From contig JAAQTN010000010.1 of assembly GCA_011742915.1 (NCBI GenBank), positions 1 through 64,000 on the forward strand: a stretch of DNA of 64,000 nt, given 5' to 3'. Under the pieces are notes generated by a model, which was not told the DNA's origin, made no database searches, and saw nothing but the letters and a program-made list of their open reading frames with translations. The translations under genes were made by a program, and so were the position numbers. This DNA comes from Billgrantia desiderata. GTDB taxonomy: Bacteria; Pseudomonadota; Gammaproteobacteria; Pseudomonadales; Halomonadaceae. Positions 39,909-48,608 of the stretch are shown here, one piece after another. The stretch's first letter is position 1, and each line of letters begins with the position of its first letter.

Positions 39909-42347
39909 ATGGATGTGCACACCTCACGAGGAGCGGCCGGCTGGGCCGTCACCGTTCTCGCCTATGTTCTGCTGCTGCTCGGCCTGGCCATGTCGCTGGG
40001 CGGCGCCTACCTGATCTATCTCGGCGGGACGTTCTATTTTCTCCTGGCCGGCATCGGCACGCTGACGGCTGCCGTCATGCTCATGCTGGGTTTGCCAGCG
40101 GGGGTGTGGATCTATGCCGCCACCGTGGCAGTTACCTTTCTCTGGTCGCTGTGGGAAATTGCCGGCAAGGGCTGGATGCCGGTATGGCACATCGACCTGA
40201 TGGCGCGTACCGGCCTCATGGCCGGGCTGCTGGCTGTCGCCCTGCTGTTGCTGCCGGTGTTGTATCGCCGCGGCTATTACCAGCCGGCCCTGCCCTATGC
40301 CGGCCCGCTGCTCGGCGTGCTGATCATGGTCGGCTACGCCGGGGCGGTGCTGTGGCTCATCTTCGACTCCGGCCCCGACGCACCCACCACGGTAGCGGCC
40401 GAGGAGATCCGTCAGCAGAGTGCTCCGGACGACACCGACTGGGTCGCCTACGGCGGTACCAACCTGGCCCAGCGCTTCTCGCCGGCCGACCGGATCACGC
40501 CGCACAACGCCGATCGGCTGGAAGTTGCCTGGGAGTTCAATACCGGCGACGAGCCGCCCAGCGATGCCGCCCCCTACGCCTTCCAGAACACCCCGCTGAA
40601 GATCGGCAACAGCCTCTACGTCTGCACCCAGAGCAACCAGGTCTTCGCCCTCGACCCCGGCACGGGCGAGCAGCAGTGGCACTTCGACCCGCAAGTGGCG
40701 GTGGAGGCCCAGGAGCACGTGTTCTCGACCGCCTGCCGCTCGGTGGCTTATTTCGAGGCTCCCGAGCCGGTCGAGGAGTGCCCTCGTCGCCTGCTGCTGG
40801 GCACGCTGGACGGCCGCCTGATGGCACTGGACGCCGAAGACGGCTCGCTGTGCAGCGATTTCGGTGACAACGGCACGGTGGATCTCAACGACCGCATGGA
40901 CCCGCAGGCGCTGGGGCTGCTCTCCAACACCTCGGGGCCGATCGTGGTGAACGGCATCGTCGTGGTGGGCCACCAGGTCACCGACAACCAGCGCCGCGAC
41001 GCACCCTCCGGCGCCGTGCGTGCCTACGACGCCATCAGCGGCGAATGGCAGTGGACCTGGGACTCGGTATGGACCACACCGGACCGGCAGCCGCCTGAAG
41101 ACGAGGTCTACCCGCGCGGCACGCCCAACGTGTGGACGGCGATCTCCGCGGACGAAGAACTGGGGCTGGTCTACCTGCCCACCGGCAACCCCGCCAATGA
41201 CCAGTACGGCGGCGACCGCAGCCCCGAGGAGGAGGAGTTCACCTCGACGCTGGTGGCGGTGGAGGTCGACAGCGGTGAAGTGCGCTGGAAATACACCACG
41301 GTGCTCCACGACCTGTGGGACTACGACCTCGGCGCCCAGCCCGCGCTGATCGACTTTCCCACCGACGACGGGCCTCGCCCCGCCGTGGTTCAGGCGACCA
41401 AGTACGGCCAGGTGTTCGTCTTCGATCGGGAAAACGGAGAGCCCTTGCTGCCCATCGAGGAGCGCCCGGCGCCCCAGGGGGCCATCGAGGGCGACTGGAC
41501 CGCCGAGGTGCAGCGCTTCTCCCCACAGATGCCGAACTTCGGCTCGATACCCGGCCAGGAGGTCGAGCATTTCACCGGCGCCCACACCTGGGGCGCCACC
41601 CCCATCGACCACCTCTACTGCCGGATTCAGTTCGAGCGCATGCGCTACGAAGGCATGTTCACTCCCCCGACCCTCGACCATCCCGGCGGCATGCTGCAGT
41701 TCCCAGGCATTCTCGGTGGCATCAACTGGGGTAGCGCCGCCTTCGATCTCGACAACGGTCTGATGATCGTCAACAACAACCGCATGCCGTCACGGGTGGT
41801 GCTCTACCCGCGTGAGGAAGCCGACGAGATGGAGAACATCGCCCCCATCGGCGAAGAGGATGCCAGCTATATCGATCAGGAAGCACAGCCCATGCTCGGC
41901 GCCCCGGTGGCGGCGCAGCGTGGCGCCTGGCTCTCGCCGCTGGACATGCCCTGTGCCGCACCGCCCTGGGGCTTTCTCAGCGCCACCGATCTCGTCACCG
42001 GTGAACTGGTCTGGTCCCGGCCGATCGGCACCAGCTTCGACCAGGGCCCCTGGGGCATCCCCTCGCGACTGAAGATGACCGTCGGCGCGCCCACCAGCGC
42101 GGGGCCGGTCACCACCGCCGGCGACGTGACCTTCATCGGCGCCACCATGGACGACTACATCCGTGCCTTCAACAACACCAGCGGCGACATGCTGTGGGAG
42201 GCGCGCCTGCCCGCCGGCGGCCAGGCGACGCCGATGACCTACATGCATGAGGGGCGTCAATACGTGGTGATCGCCGCGGGCGGTGCCTTTCAGGCCGAAA
42301 CCAGCCTGGGCGACAGCGTGATGGCCTATGCCCTGCCCGAGGAGTGA
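39909..42347 (+). CDS. Membrane-bound PQQ-dependent dehydrogenase, glucose/quinate/shikimate family
   Basis: 812 aa. Five TM helices in about the first 145 residues anchor the enzyme; then an eight-bladed PQQ propeller faces the periplasm: DWVAYGGTNLAQRFSPADRITPHNADRLEVAWEFNTGD, HDLWDYDLGAQPALIDFP, ATKYGQVFVFDRENGEPLLPIEERPAP and GGINWGSAAFDLDNGLMIV. It oxidises a sugar or quinate/shikimate and passes electrons to ubiquinone. Exact substrate is not decidable. No pqq synthesis gene is in the window. The 3' end overlaps the convergent LysR gene by 22 bases. Confidence 0.92.
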   Translation: MDVHTSRGAAGWAVTVLAYVLLLLGLAMSLGGAYLIYLGGTFYFLLAGIGTLTAAVMLMLGLPAGVWIYAATVAVTFLWSLWEIAGKGWMPVWHIDLMARTGLMAGLLAVALLLLPVLYRRGYYQPALPYAGPLLGVLIMVGYAGAVLWLIFDSGPDAPTTVAAEEIRQQSAPDDTDWVAYGGTNLAQRFSPADRITPHNADRLEVAWEFNTGDEPPSDAAPYAFQNTPLKIGNSLYVCTQSNQVFALDPGTGEQQWHFDPQVAVEAQEHVFSTACRSVAYFEAPEPVEECPRRLLLGTLDGRLMALDAEDGSLCSDFGDNGTVDLNDRMDPQALGLLSNTSGPIVVNGIVVVGHQVTDNQRRDAPSGAVRAYDAISGEWQWTWDSVWTTPDRQPPEDEVYPRGTPNVWTAISADEELGLVYLPTGNPANDQYGGDRSPEEEEFTSTLVAVEVDSGEVRWKYTTVLHDLWDYDLGAQPALIDFPTDDGPRPAVVQATKYGQVFVFDRENGEPLLPIEERPAPQGAIEGDWTAEVQRFSPQMPNFGSIPGQEVEHFTGAHTWGATPIDHLYCRIQFERMRYEGMFTPPTLDHPGGMLQFPGILGGINWGSAAFDLDNGLMIVNNNRMPSRVVLYPREEADEMENIAPIGEEDASYIDQEAQPMLGAPVAAQRGAWLSPLDMPCAAPPWGFLSATDLVTGELVWSRPIGTSFDQGPWGIPSRLKMTVGAPTSAGPVTTAGDVTFIGATMDDYIRAFNNTSGDMLWEARLPAGGQATPMTYMHEGRQYVVIAAGGAFQAETSLGDSVMAYALPEE

Positions 42348-43225
42348 GCCGGCCGCGCCGGCCGGCCCGCTAGTCGGTAGTCGGATGCCTTCACGGCCTC
42401 GGCGACGTAGGCCATGAAGGCGCGGATGCGCGCCACCCGGCGCAGGTCGGGATGGGTCAGCAGCCACAGATCGGTGGCCAGCTCGGGGATCGGCTCGCCG
42501 TGTCGCATCAGGGCCGCTTCGGCATCGGCGAGATAGCAGGGCAGCACGGCGCGGCCGAGCCCGTCGCGGGCGGCAGCCAGCATGCCGAGCATGGTGTCGA
42601 CGCGATAGCGGCAGCGCTCGTTGGCCTCCTGGTCGGCCATCCAGGCGTCGAGTGCGGCATAGCCCAGGTGACGGTCCGGCCCGACCCAGGCATCGGCGGC
42701 GTCATCGGCACGAGCGTAAACGGCCTGAGCGACGGTGCCGACCCGCCGTCCCACCAGATGCTCGGGTGGCGAGGGCGAGGGCCGCACCGCCACGTCGGCG
42801 TCGCGTTGGGAGAGGTTGAAGAGCTGGTTGGAGACCGCCACTTCGAGCACGATTTCGGGGTGCACACGCTGGAAGCCGGCGAAGATCGGCGACAGCAGCC
42901 CCATCAGCAGCGTGTCGGTGGTGGTCACGCGGATGCTGCCGGAGAGGCGCAGGTCACGCCCCACCACACGCCGCTCGGCGCCCAGCACCTCGGTTTCCAC
43001 ACGGGCGGCGGTGGCCGCCAGGTCCTCCCCCGCCGGGGTCGGTGCGTAACCCGTTCGCGAGCGCTCGAACAGCGCCACGCCCAGACGCCGCTCGATGGCG
43101 TTCAGGCGGCGGAACACCGTGGCGTGGCTGGCTCCCAGCCGCCGCCCGGCGCCGGAGAGCGAACCCGCCTCGGCGATGGCCTGCACCACGCGCAGGTCGT
43201 CCCAGTGCAGCGACTGCTCAGTCAC
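42326..43225 (-). CDS. LysR-type transcriptional regulator
   Basis: 299 aa. HTH at about 8-65: DDLRVVQAIAEAGSLSGAGRRLGASHATVFRRLNAIERRLGVALFERSRTGYAPTPAGEDL; a His in the recognition helix (SHATVFRRL) marks the subgroup. The effector domain begins SGSIRVTTTDTLLMGLLSPIFAGFQRVHPEIVLEV. It lies 44 bases after the zinc alcohol dehydrogenase gene in the same direction, so the two may be co-transcribed. Its tail overlaps the PQQ dehydrogenase end on the other strand. Confidence 0.88.
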   Translation of the reverse strand: MTEQSLHWDDLRVVQAIAEAGSLSGAGRRLGASHATVFRRLNAIERRLGVALFERSRTGYAPTPAGEDLAATAARVETEVLGAERRVVGRDLRLSGSIRVTTTDTLLMGLLSPIFAGFQRVHPEIVLEVAVSNQLFNLSQRDADVAVRPSPSPPEHLVGRRVGTVAQAVYARADDAADAWVGPDRHLGYAALDAWMADQEANERCRYRVDTMLGMLAAARDGLGRAVLPCYLADAEAALMRHGEPIPELATDLWLLTHPDLRRVARIRAFMAYVAEAVKASDYRLAGRPARPAHSSGRA

Positions 43226-43269
43226 GATTCACTCCCCCCAACCCCGGCATGGCGCGGCTCGGCTGCTGC

Positions 43270-44310
43270 TCAGAACTCGGTCACCACGGTCACGCCGACG
43301 CCCTGGAACTCATCCATGCTCGTCAGCGCCTCGATCGACCGTTCCAGGCTGATCCTCTGGCCGACCAGCTTCTCGGGCGAGAGCTTACCGGTCTGGATCA
43401 TGTCGAGCATGGCGCCGTAGCGATGGGCCTGCATGCCGTGGCTACCGAGGATCTCCAACTCGCGGGCAATCACCTTGCTCATCGGAATGGCCGGCGTGCT
43501 GTGATCGGCCAGCATGAGCCCGACCTGAACGTGCTTGCCGCGCTTGCGCAGATTGCTGATCGAATTGAAGCAGGTGGTGGGGTGCCCCAGGGCATCCAGC
43601 GACACGTGGGCACCGCCCCTCGTCACCTCGATGACCGCCTCGGCGACGTCTGCCACCTCGGTTGCGTTCACGGTGGCCACCGCGCCCAATTCACGGGCCA
43701 ACTGGAGTTTCTCGGCTGAGATGTCGACGGCCACCACATTGGCGCCCACGGCGTTGGCGATCATGATCGCGGAGAGGCCGACGCCGCCGCAGCCGTGCAC
43801 CGCCACCCACTGCCCGGCGGACGCCTTGCCCTGGTCGACCACGGCGCGAAACGAGGTCACGAAGCGGCAGCCCAGGCTGGCCGCCGTGGCGAAGTCCAAC
43901 GTCTCTGGCAAGGCCACCAGGTTGATGTCCGCCTGGTGAATGCCGACGTATTGGGCAAAGGAGCCCCAGTGAGTGAAGCCGGGCTGGAACTGGCTGTCGC
44001 AGACCTGGTGGTTACCCGAGTAGCACTCGGGGCAGCTGCCGCAGCCGCCGACGAAGGGCACCGTGACGCGATCGCCCTCTCTCCACTGCGTCACGTCCTT
44101 GCCCACCGCCTCGACGATGCCCGCCAGCTCGTGCCCCGGCACGTGGGGGAGCCGAATGTCGGGGTCGTGCCCCATCCAGCCGTGCCAGTCGCTGCGGCAC
44201 ACGCCCGTCGCCATCACCTTGACCACCACGCCGTGCGCTTCCGGCGTCGGATCGGGAACGTGCTGGATTTGCGGCGGAGCGGCAAAGGCCTCGTAGACCA
44301 CGGCTTTCAT
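43270..44310 (-). CDS. Zinc-dependent alcohol dehydrogenase family protein
   Basis: 346 aa. Catalytic zinc ligands Cys in [16 protein letters not shown], the [13 protein letters not shown]is-Glu, and a Cys in [12 protein letters not shown]. The structural zinc lobe [17 protein letters not shown] has four Cys. NAD-binding motif [30 protein letters not shown] with Asp after the second strand favours NADH. It oxidises an alcohol or reduces an aldehyde; substrate unknown. No clear operator seen; the upstream region holds a 144-base repeat. Confidence 0.92.
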   Translation of the reverse strand: MKAVVYEAFAAPPQIQHVPDPTPEAHGVVVKVMATGVCRSDWHGWMGHDPDIRLPHVPGHELAGIVEAVGKDVTQWREGDRVTVPFVGGCGSCPECYSGNHQVCDSQFQPGFTHWGSFAQYVGIHQADINLVALPETLDFATAASLGCRFVTSFRAVVDQGKASAGQWVAVHGCGGVGLSAIMIANAVGANVVAVDISAEKLQLARELGAVATVNATEVADVAEAVIEVTRGGAHVSLDALGHPTTCFNSISNLRKRGKHVQVGLMLADHSTPAIPMSKVIARELEILGSHGMQAHRYGAMLDMIQTGKLSPEKLVGQRISLERSIEALTSMDEFQGVGVTVVTEF

Positions 44311-44413
44311 GCAAGATCCTCTCTGGCGGGCTGTTCAATCATGCAAAGTCGGCTGTCATGTTTTGGGAATGTCGGTTCGTCAACGTACAGCATAGCCTTA
44401 AGGCACGCATCAA

Positions 44414-44557
44414 GGGAAACGCTGAACAAATCGACGAGCGAGATGAAGTGCAAGGCGCACGGAGCACAGGAACCGGAGCATATGGGGTATATGTGAGGAT
44501 TCCGCGCACCGCGCAACGCAGCAATTCGCTCGCGCAGGCATTTGTGCAGTGTTTCCC
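44414..44557. repeat. 144-base inverted-repeat element (MITE/REP-like)
   Basis: Left end GGGAAACGCTGAACAAAT (44414-44431) and right end ATTTGTGCAGTGTTTCCC (44540-44557) are inverted copies matching at 16 of 18 positions. The interior has a smaller hairpin around CATAT-GGGGT-ATATG and no coding capacity. It fills most of the 275-base gap between divergent genes. The sequence resembles a dispersed repeat I recall in Halomonas and pseudomonad-type genomes; copy number cannot be seen here. Confidence 0.65.
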
Positions 44558-44585
44558 AAGTAGGCCAGCCAAGCGGAGACCCAAG

Positions 44586-45335
44586 ATGCATGCCCTGATC
44601 GTGTTCTGCCACCCCGAACCGCGCTCGTTCAATGGCGCCCTGAAGGAGGTCGCCGTCGAGACCCTGCAGCGGCAAGGCTACCGTGTCGAGGTCTCGGATC
44701 TCTACGCCGAGGGCTTCGATCCGCTGGAGCGGCCTGGCCACTACGTCGAACGGGCCGAGCCCGAGACGTTCTTCCCCCTCACCGAACAGCGCCACGCCTA
44801 CGAGGGTGGCTTTTTACCCGCCGACGTGAAGCGCGAGATCGAACGCCTGGAGCGTGCCGATCTGGTGATCCTGCAGTTTCCGCTGTGGTGGCATGCCCAG
44901 CCGGCCATGCTCAAGGGCTGGTTCGACCGGGTGTTCGTCTACGGCGGGCTCTACAGCGGTCGCATGCGCTACGACCGCGGCCGTTTTCCCGGGAAGAAGG
45001 TCATGCTCTCGGTGACCACCGGCGCCCCGGCGCCGACCTTCAGCCGGCACGGGCGCAGCGGCTATATCGTGGCGCTGCTGTGGCCGATCCACTACTCGCT
45101 CTACTATCTGGGCGTCAGCGTGCTGCCGCCCCAGGTCACCTACGGGGTGCAGGGCGGCGGGCTGAGCTACCAGGACGAGGCGGCGTTCCGTGAACGCCTG
45201 GAAGCGGAGAAAGCCGCCTGGGCACGGCGGCTGGAAGGGCTAGACGGCGAGGCAGCGATCCCCTTCGCCGGCTGGGACGACTGGGACGACCAGGGGGTGC
45301 TCAAGGCCGAGCACCCCCGCGCCTGGCAGCCCTAG
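44586..45335 (+). CDS. NAD(P)H-dependent FMN/FAD oxidoreductase (flavodoxin_2, NQO-like)
   Basis: 249 aa. HALIVFCHPEPRSFNGAL opens the flavodoxin-like fold, VILQFPLWWHAQPAMLKGWFDRVFVYGGLY is the core flavin-binding region of the NQO1/MdaB/KefF group, and VMLSVTTGAPAPTFSRHGRSG follows. Predicted two-electron reducer of quinones or nitro compounds in the cytoplasm. The C-terminal 30 residues (WDDWDDQGVLKAEHPRAWQP) are a charged tail. The longer frame from 44358 runs through the repeat. Confidence 0.9.
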   Translation: MHALIVFCHPEPRSFNGALKEVAVETLQRQGYRVEVSDLYAEGFDPLERPGHYVERAEPETFFPLTEQRHAYEGGFLPADVKREIERLERADLVILQFPLWWHAQPAMLKGWFDRVFVYGGLYSGRMRYDRGRFPGKKVMLSVTTGAPAPTFSRHGRSGYIVALLWPIHYSLYYLGVSVLPPQVTYGVQGGGLSYQDEAAFRERLEAEKAAWARRLEGLDGEAAIPFAGWDDWDDQGVLKAEHPRAWQP

Positions 45336-45362
45336 GGTTCGCCATGGCGCGAAAACTGGCCG

Positions 45363-45956
45363 CTATGGCGCGAAGCGCTCTCTCAGCGGCGCGATCGCCA
45401 CGTCGCGCGGCTCGCCGTCGAAGTCGTCCTGGATCAGCTCCGCGGCGCGTTGTTCGAGGTAGCGCCCTGCGCCTTCCACCTCGGCGATACGCTGCATGTC
45501 GGCCAGCGCTTCGATCAGCTGTGGCGTCAGGCGGTCGAGCACCGGACGCACCTCCTCGGCGAGATCGGGCGGATCGGCGAAGGGGGAACGCCCCTCCTGC
45601 AGCCATTGATGGTGCAGGCGCCGCTGGATCTGCTTGCTGGCCTCGAACTGCTTGTCGAAGAAGCGCCGGGCGAAGGCATCGTCGACGCCAGCCGCCTCGG
45701 CATCTTCTGCCACCTGATCGAGAATCTGCGCCTCGCGCTCCGGCGCCTCGATGGGCGCGCCGCTGTTCCATTTTGACTGCGCCACCAGCGGCGCCACGTC
45801 GAGCCGCTCGTCGATCAAGACCAGCATGCGATCGATGGCCGCCTTGTCCTCGTCGGGCGGCTCCGGCGGCTGGGTCTGACACCCTGCCAGCAGCAGGACC
45901 AAGGCAATGGCCAGCCAGCGTCCGGAATGGATGGGCAGCGCTCTATGCAACGACAT
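45363..45956 (-). CDS. Exported chorismate mutase, AroQ gamma type, predicted lipoprotein
   Basis: 197 aa. The signal ends in LLLAGC, so Cys26 is probably lipidated. The mutase domain has DRMLVLIDERLDVAPLVAQSKWNSGAPIEAPEREAQILDQVAEDAEAAGVDDAFARRFFDKQFEASKQIQ, the Arg/Lys/Arg pattern of secreted AroQ gamma enzymes. These rearrange chorismate to prephenate in the periplasm, for reasons still debated. Lipid anchoring is unusual for this type as far as I know. GAGGA precedes the ATG at 45956. Convergent with the NQO-like gene. Confidence 0.83.
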   Translation of the reverse strand: MSLHRALPIHSGRWLAIALVLLLAGCQTQPPEPPDEDKAAIDRMLVLIDERLDVAPLVAQSKWNSGAPIEAPEREAQILDQVAEDAEAAGVDDAFARRFFDKQFEASKQIQRRLHHQWLQEGRSPFADPPDLAEEVRPVLDRLTPQLIEALADMQRIAEVEGAGRYLEQRAAELIQDDFDGEPRDVAIAPLRERFAP

Positions 45957-46013
45957 GGCGATCCTCGCTCGGTTATTTATTGGAGATGATTCGAAAGGGT
46001 ACTCCAATTCGGC

Positions 46014-46916
46014 TCAACGCTCCCGCTGGGATTCCTGCCACTCCTCCGCGGCCTCCTCCACGCCGGGCTCGTCGCTGCGGTTGCGTCTCCCCTGGCGGTA
46101 GGCCTCCTCCTCGCGCACGTCGTCGATCACGCTCATCAGCTCGTTCACGTCCACGGTGCCGGTGTCATGCTCGAAGCAGCCGGTCAGTCGGCTCTCGGGA
46201 TGCAGCTCGCCGGCTTCGTAGAGCGCCCAGATCTCCTTGCCGTAGTCGGTGCCGAGCAGCTCCGGGGCGAAGCGCCCGAAGTAGCGACGCATGTTGTCCA
46301 CGTCGCGCTCGAACATCCACTCGGCGCTGTTGTTGCCGGCGGCGTCCACCGCCTGGGGCAGGTCGATGATCACCGGGCCGTCGGTGGCCAGCAGCACGTT
46401 GAACTCGGAGAGATCGCCGTGCACCAGGCCGGCGCACAGCATCTTGACCACGTCGCGCAGGATCTTGGCGTAGTACTCGCGGGCCTGCTCGGGGCTCAGG
46501 ATCACGTCGTCCAGGCGCGGGGCGGTCAGGCCCTCGGCATCGCTGATCATCTCCATCAGCAGCACGCCGTCGATGAAGCCGTAGGGCTGCGGTACCCGCA
46601 CGTCCGCCGCCGCCAGCCGGTAGAGGGCATCGACCTCGGCGTTGAGCCAGGCCTGCTCCTGCTCCTTCTGGCCGTAGCGGGTCTTCTTGGCCATGGCCCG
46701 CGAGCGGCGGCTGTTGCGTTCGCGACGCCCCTCCTGATACTGCACCGCCTGCTTGAAGCTGCGCTGCTTGGCCTCCTTGAAGACCTTGGCGCAGCGCCGC
46801 TCGCCGTGGGAAATCACCACGAAGACCTGGGCTTCCTTGCCGCTCATCAGCTGGCTCTCGACTGTGTCGATCAAGCCGTCGTCGATCAGCGGCTGCAATC
46901 GTTTAGGTACCTTCAC
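46014..46916 (-). CDS. RIO-type serine protein kinase (PA4780-like)
   Basis: 300 aa. RIO1-type kinase domain: LMSGKEAQVFVV (glycine loop), CAKVFKEAKQRSFKQ (Lys), catalytic loop GLVHGDLSEFNVLL with Asp and Asn, and metal-binding IIDLPQAVD. Bacterial RIO kinases of this group have unknown targets. The C-terminal tail (about 265-300) is acidic and Gln/Arg-rich. The gene is in the same direction as dbpA and separated by about 28 bases from it, so it may follow dbpA in one transcript. Confidence 0.92.
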   Translation of the reverse strand: MKVPKRLQPLIDDGLIDTVESQLMSGKEAQVFVVISHGERRCAKVFKEAKQRSFKQAVQYQEGRRERNSRRSRAMAKKTRYGQKEQEQAWLNAEVDALYRLAAADVRVPQPYGFIDGVLLMEMISDAEGLTAPRLDDVILSPEQAREYYAKILRDVVKMLCAGLVHGDLSEFNVLLATDGPVIIDLPQAVDAAGNNSAEWMFERDVDNMRRYFGRFAPELLGTDYGKEIWALYEAGELHPESRLTGCFEHDTGTVDVNELMSVIDDVREEEAYRQGRRNRSDEPGVEEAAEEWQESQRER

Positions 46917-46944
46917 CTATCCTCCTACTGTTCTAAAGCGGCCA

Positions 46945-48345
46945 TCAGCGGCTGACACGCCGGGCGCGAAACGAGCGCCCCTTGAGCTTGCCCGTGCCGA
47001 GCTGGGCAAGCGCCGCCTTGGCGACCTCGCGCTGCACCGCCACGTAGGCGCTGCGCTCCAGCACCTTGATCTTGCCTACCTGTGCCCCCTCGATGCCACC
47101 CTCGCCGGTCAAGGCGCCGAGAATATCGCCAGGGCGCACCTTCTGCTTCTTGCCGCCGTCGAGCTGCAACGTGGCCATCTGCGGCAGGAACGGCTCCCGC
47201 GTCAGCACGCTGCGCGGCGGCAGCGGCGCCTCCTCGAGCGGCTCACCGAGGAATTCGTTCAGCCGCTCGAGGCGATAGGCCTCGCTTTCGCTGACCAGGG
47301 TACAGGCGATGCCGGAGCCGCCGGCGCGGCCGGTACGTCCGACGCGATGCACGTGGACTTCGAGATCACGGGCGATCTGGTAGTTGAATACCGCATCCAG
47401 TGCGGCGATATCCAGCCCGCGGGCCGCCACGTCGGTGGCCACCAGGATGGAGACGCTGTGATTGGCGAACAGCACCAGGATGCGGTCGCGATCGCGCTGC
47501 TCCAGGTCGCCGTGCAGCGCCAGGGCGCTGAAGCCCGCCTCAGCGAGGGCGTCGGCGAGCTCCTGAGCCTCACGCCGGGTGTTGCAGAACACCACGCTGG
47601 AGCGCGGCCGGTGCTGCAGCAGCAACCCGCGCAGCGCGGCGAAACGCTGCGTCTCGTCGGCCACCCGGTAGACGCGCTGGCGGATGGTGCTCTCGTCATG
47701 GCTTTCGGCCACCGCCACCTCGGCCGGCTCGCGCATCAGTCCCTGGGCGATGCCCCTCACCTCGTCGCTGAAGGTAGCGCTGAACAGCAGGGTCTGGCGG
47801 CTGGCCGGCATCGCGCCGACGATCGCCTCCAGGCTGGGCTGAAAGCCCATGTCGAGCATGCGGTCGGCCTCGTCCAGCACCAGCACGTCGAGCACGGCGA
47901 GATCGAGCGCGCCCTTGCGCAGATGCTCTTCTATACGGCCGGGCGTGCCCACCACCACATGCGCGCCATGCGCCAACGAGGCCAGCTGCGGACCGAAGGG
48001 AGCGCCGCCGCACAGGGTCAGCACCTTGACGTTGGGCAGCGTGCGCGCCAGCCGCCGGATCTCGCCGGCCACCTGATCGGCCAGCTCGCGAGTGGGGCAG
48101 AGCACCAGCGCCTGGACCTGAAAGCGCGAGACATCGAGACGCGAGAGCAGCCCCAGGCCGAACGCCGCGGTCTTGCCCGAGCCGGTCCTGGCCTGGGCGA
48201 TCACGTCGCGGCCCGCCAGCACCGGCGGCAGGCTGGCGGCCTGCACTGGCGTCATGGCCAGGTAGCCAAGCGAATCGAGATTGGCCAGCAGCGGTGGCGC
48301 CAGCGGCAGCGAGGCAAAGGCCCCGTCGTTGGGAGAGTCGGACAC
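46945..48345 (-). CDS. dbpA: ATP-dependent RNA helicase DbpA
   Basis: 466 aa DEAD-box protein. Q motif FASLPLAPPLLANLDSLGYLAMTPVQAASLPPVLAGRDV, Walker A ARTGSGKT, DEAD, SAT, and HRVGRTGRAGGSG. The C-terminal RNA-binding domain (about 390-466, RPGDILGALTGEGGIEGAQVGKIKVLERSAYVAV) is the DbpA domain that recognises hairpin 92 of 23S rRNA. It works in late 50S assembly. The start is a GTG at 48345 by homology with DbpA N-termini; a TTG at 48390 is the alternative. No strong ribosome site is visible at either. Confidence 0.93.
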   Translation of the reverse strand: MSDSPNDGAFASLPLAPPLLANLDSLGYLAMTPVQAASLPPVLAGRDVIAQARTGSGKTAAFGLGLLSRLDVSRFQVQALVLCPTRELADQVAGEIRRLARTLPNVKVLTLCGGAPFGPQLASLAHGAHVVVGTPGRIEEHLRKGALDLAVLDVLVLDEADRMLDMGFQPSLEAIVGAMPASRQTLLFSATFSDEVRGIAQGLMREPAEVAVAESHDESTIRQRVYRVADETQRFAALRGLLLQHRPRSSVVFCNTRREAQELADALAEAGFSALALHGDLEQRDRDRILVLFANHSVSILVATDVAARGLDIAALDAVFNYQIARDLEVHVHRVGRTGRAGGSGIACTLVSESEAYRLERLNEFLGEPLEEAPLPPRSVLTREPFLPQMATLQLDGGKKQKVRPGDILGALTGEGGIEGAQVGKIKVLERSAYVAVQREVAKAALAQLGTGKLKGRSFRARRVSR

Positions 48346-48542
48346 GGAAATGAACCTGCGAGACTGAGCGATTGCCGAAGCGGCAAGCAAGTGAGGGTGG
48401 ATGCGAAGGCACGAGCCGAGGTCGCGCTTCGTCTAAAGGCAGGCGAGCAGCATAGCAGATAATCGCGGGCAATACGCCCTACCGGCGCAGCGAGGTCAGC
48501 GAGTGCTTACTGGGGGCGTAGCGGGGCAACGTGGGGCAGGTT

Positions 48543-48575
48543 GAGCCGGCACGGCGCATGGCGCCATGCCGGCTC
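48543..48575. terminator. Long hairpin downstream of the RND operon
   Basis: GAGCCGGCA (48543-48551) pairs with TGCCGGCTC (48567-48575), and inside it GGCGC pairs with GCGCC around ATG. It lies 34 bases beyond the outer-membrane gene stop. There is no T-run, so it would stabilise or weakly terminate. The remaining gap to dbpA (48346-48542) shows no gene. Confidence 0.5.
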
Positions 48576-48608
48576 GTCGTCATGCAGGCAAGCCGGGGCT
48601 CGCCCTCA

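Noticed and set aside
39924..41681. Long minus-strand frame opposite the PQQ dehydrogenase
   Set aside because: Shadow of the high-GC coding strand; the plus strand has complete PQQ propeller motifs.
46753..48462. Plus-strand frame of 569 codons opposite RIO kinase and dbpA
   Set aside because: Covers two genes with intact kinase and helicase motifs in the other direction; no family features of its own.
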